Translations under genes and position numbers: made by a program
In this document: positions 53,440 through 53,735 of the stretch, piece after piece
Layout: each line of letters opens with the position of its first letter
Position numbering within the stretch: the stretch's first letter is position 1
Origin: Microbispora rosea
GTDB taxonomy: Bacteria > Actinomycetota > Actinomycetes > Streptosporangiales > Streptosporangiaceae
Assembly: GCF_900156315.1 (NCBI RefSeq)
Contig: NZ_FTNI01000042.1
Span: 1 to 53,735 of the forward strand
DNA length: 53,735 nt
Reading direction: 5' to 3'
The notes under the pieces: generated by a model
The model's database searches: none
Told to the model about the DNA's origin: nothing
What the model saw: the letters and a program-made list of their open reading frames with translations, nothing else

Positions 53440-53735
53440 TTGGCAGCCTCGCCCCACGCTCTCGCCGTACCGCCCGTTCCTCGTCGCGTCTCCTTCGCGC
53501 GTATCGAGGAGCCGCTCGAAGTGCCCGACCTTCTCGCCCTGCAGACCGAGTCGTTCGACTGGCTCGTGGGCAACGAGCGATGGAAGGGCCGGGTCGAGGC
53601 GGCTCGCCAGGCTGGGCGCAAGGACATTCCGCCCCAGTCGGGTCTCGAAGAGATCTTCGAGGAGATCAGTCCCATCGAGGACTTCTCCGGAACCATGTCT
53701 CTGTCGTTCCGGGACCACAGGTTCGAGCCGCCCAA
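53440..53735 (+). CDS. rpoB: RNA polymerase beta subunit, N-terminal part (runs off the window)
   Basis: TTG at 53440, with GGAAGGA six bases upstream, opens a frame to the window end (98 codons). The sequence is unmistakable beta subunit: RRVSFARIEEPLEVPDLLALQTESFDWLVGNERW, then SGLEEIFEEISPIEDFSGTMSLSF. The MAAS-type start is as in other actinobacterial RpoB. It has its own 400-base leader with promoters and is preceded by a terminator and a protease gene. The usual rplJ-rplL genes are missing upstream. The rifampicin region and rpoC are beyond the window. It may be the only copy or a second copy. Confidence 0.95.
   Translation, partial: MAASPHALAVPPVPRRVSFARIEEPLEVPDLLALQTESFDWLVGNERWKGRVEAARQAGRKDIPPQSGLEEIFEEISPIEDFSGTMSLSFRDHRFEPP

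Overview
The window is high-GC actinobacterial chromosome. The last 296 bases are the N-terminus of an RNA polymerase beta subunit. Its sequence, the gene families present (radical SAM Rv2578c, ECF42 sigma with DGPF partner, BTAD/STAND regulators, DUF3040, DUF4865) and many apparently leaderless transcripts fit a filamentous actinomycete, most likely Streptosporangiales (Nonomuraea/Streptosporangium-like). The genus is inference. No rRNA, tRNA, CRISPR array or complete insertion sequence was seen.

Layout. 1-3.7 kb: start of a DoxX-like membrane protein, a 14-TM drug exporter divergent from an XRE-cupin regulator, and a methyltransferase. 3.9-8.1 kb: a gamma-carbonic-anhydrase-like protein, a decayed ECF sigma factor, a HxlR regulator divergent from a second 14-TM exporter with a direct-repeat operator between them, a scar with DUF6504-like and IS630 transposase remnants, and a CGNR regulator. 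8.1-12 kb: a VOC protein divergent from CGNR through a 27-bp palindrome holding both start codons, then a four-gene ABC exporter/two-component operon. 12-17.9 kb: hydrolase/WYL regulator pair, XRE regulator, SDR, GT4 glycosyltransferase with a perfect CRP-type site upstream, and a methyltransferase. 18-20.8 kb: an MLS-type resistance module (erythromycin esterase-like and Vat-like acetyltransferase, divergent from a TetR regulator). 20.9-28.6 kb: Rv2578c radical SAM protein, DUF3040, ECF42 sigma + DGPF protein + SRPBCC protein, class B PBP, PlsC-like acyltransferase, TetR + DUF4865. 28.9-34.1 kb: GNAT, epimerase, PLP decarboxylase (frameshifted), hydrolase/HTH pair, TSUP exporter (frameshifted). 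34.2-37.6 kb: trpB-trpA-gntR operon and a PLDc_N membrane protein. 37.7-47.7 kb: a BTAD/NB-ARC regulator (frameshifted), DrrAB-like exporter, MDMPI-domain protein, and a LuxR-STAND regulator divergent from two VOC genes. 47.8 kb-end: BBE-type FAD oxidoreductase, a 1173-residue secreted subtilase with a C-terminal malectin-like domain, and rpoB.

Overall the region is a mosaic of small regulator-effector pairs, mostly divergent and often with a visible inverted or direct repeat between them. They are directed at drug export and modification, envelope stress and small-molecule detoxification. Points of most interest are rpoB without rplJ/rplL upstream (possibly a second, specialised copy), the Vat/Ere module, the bidirectional leaderless promoter, the stand-alone trpBA operon with paired operator repeats, and three 3'-end frameshifts within 8.5 kb.
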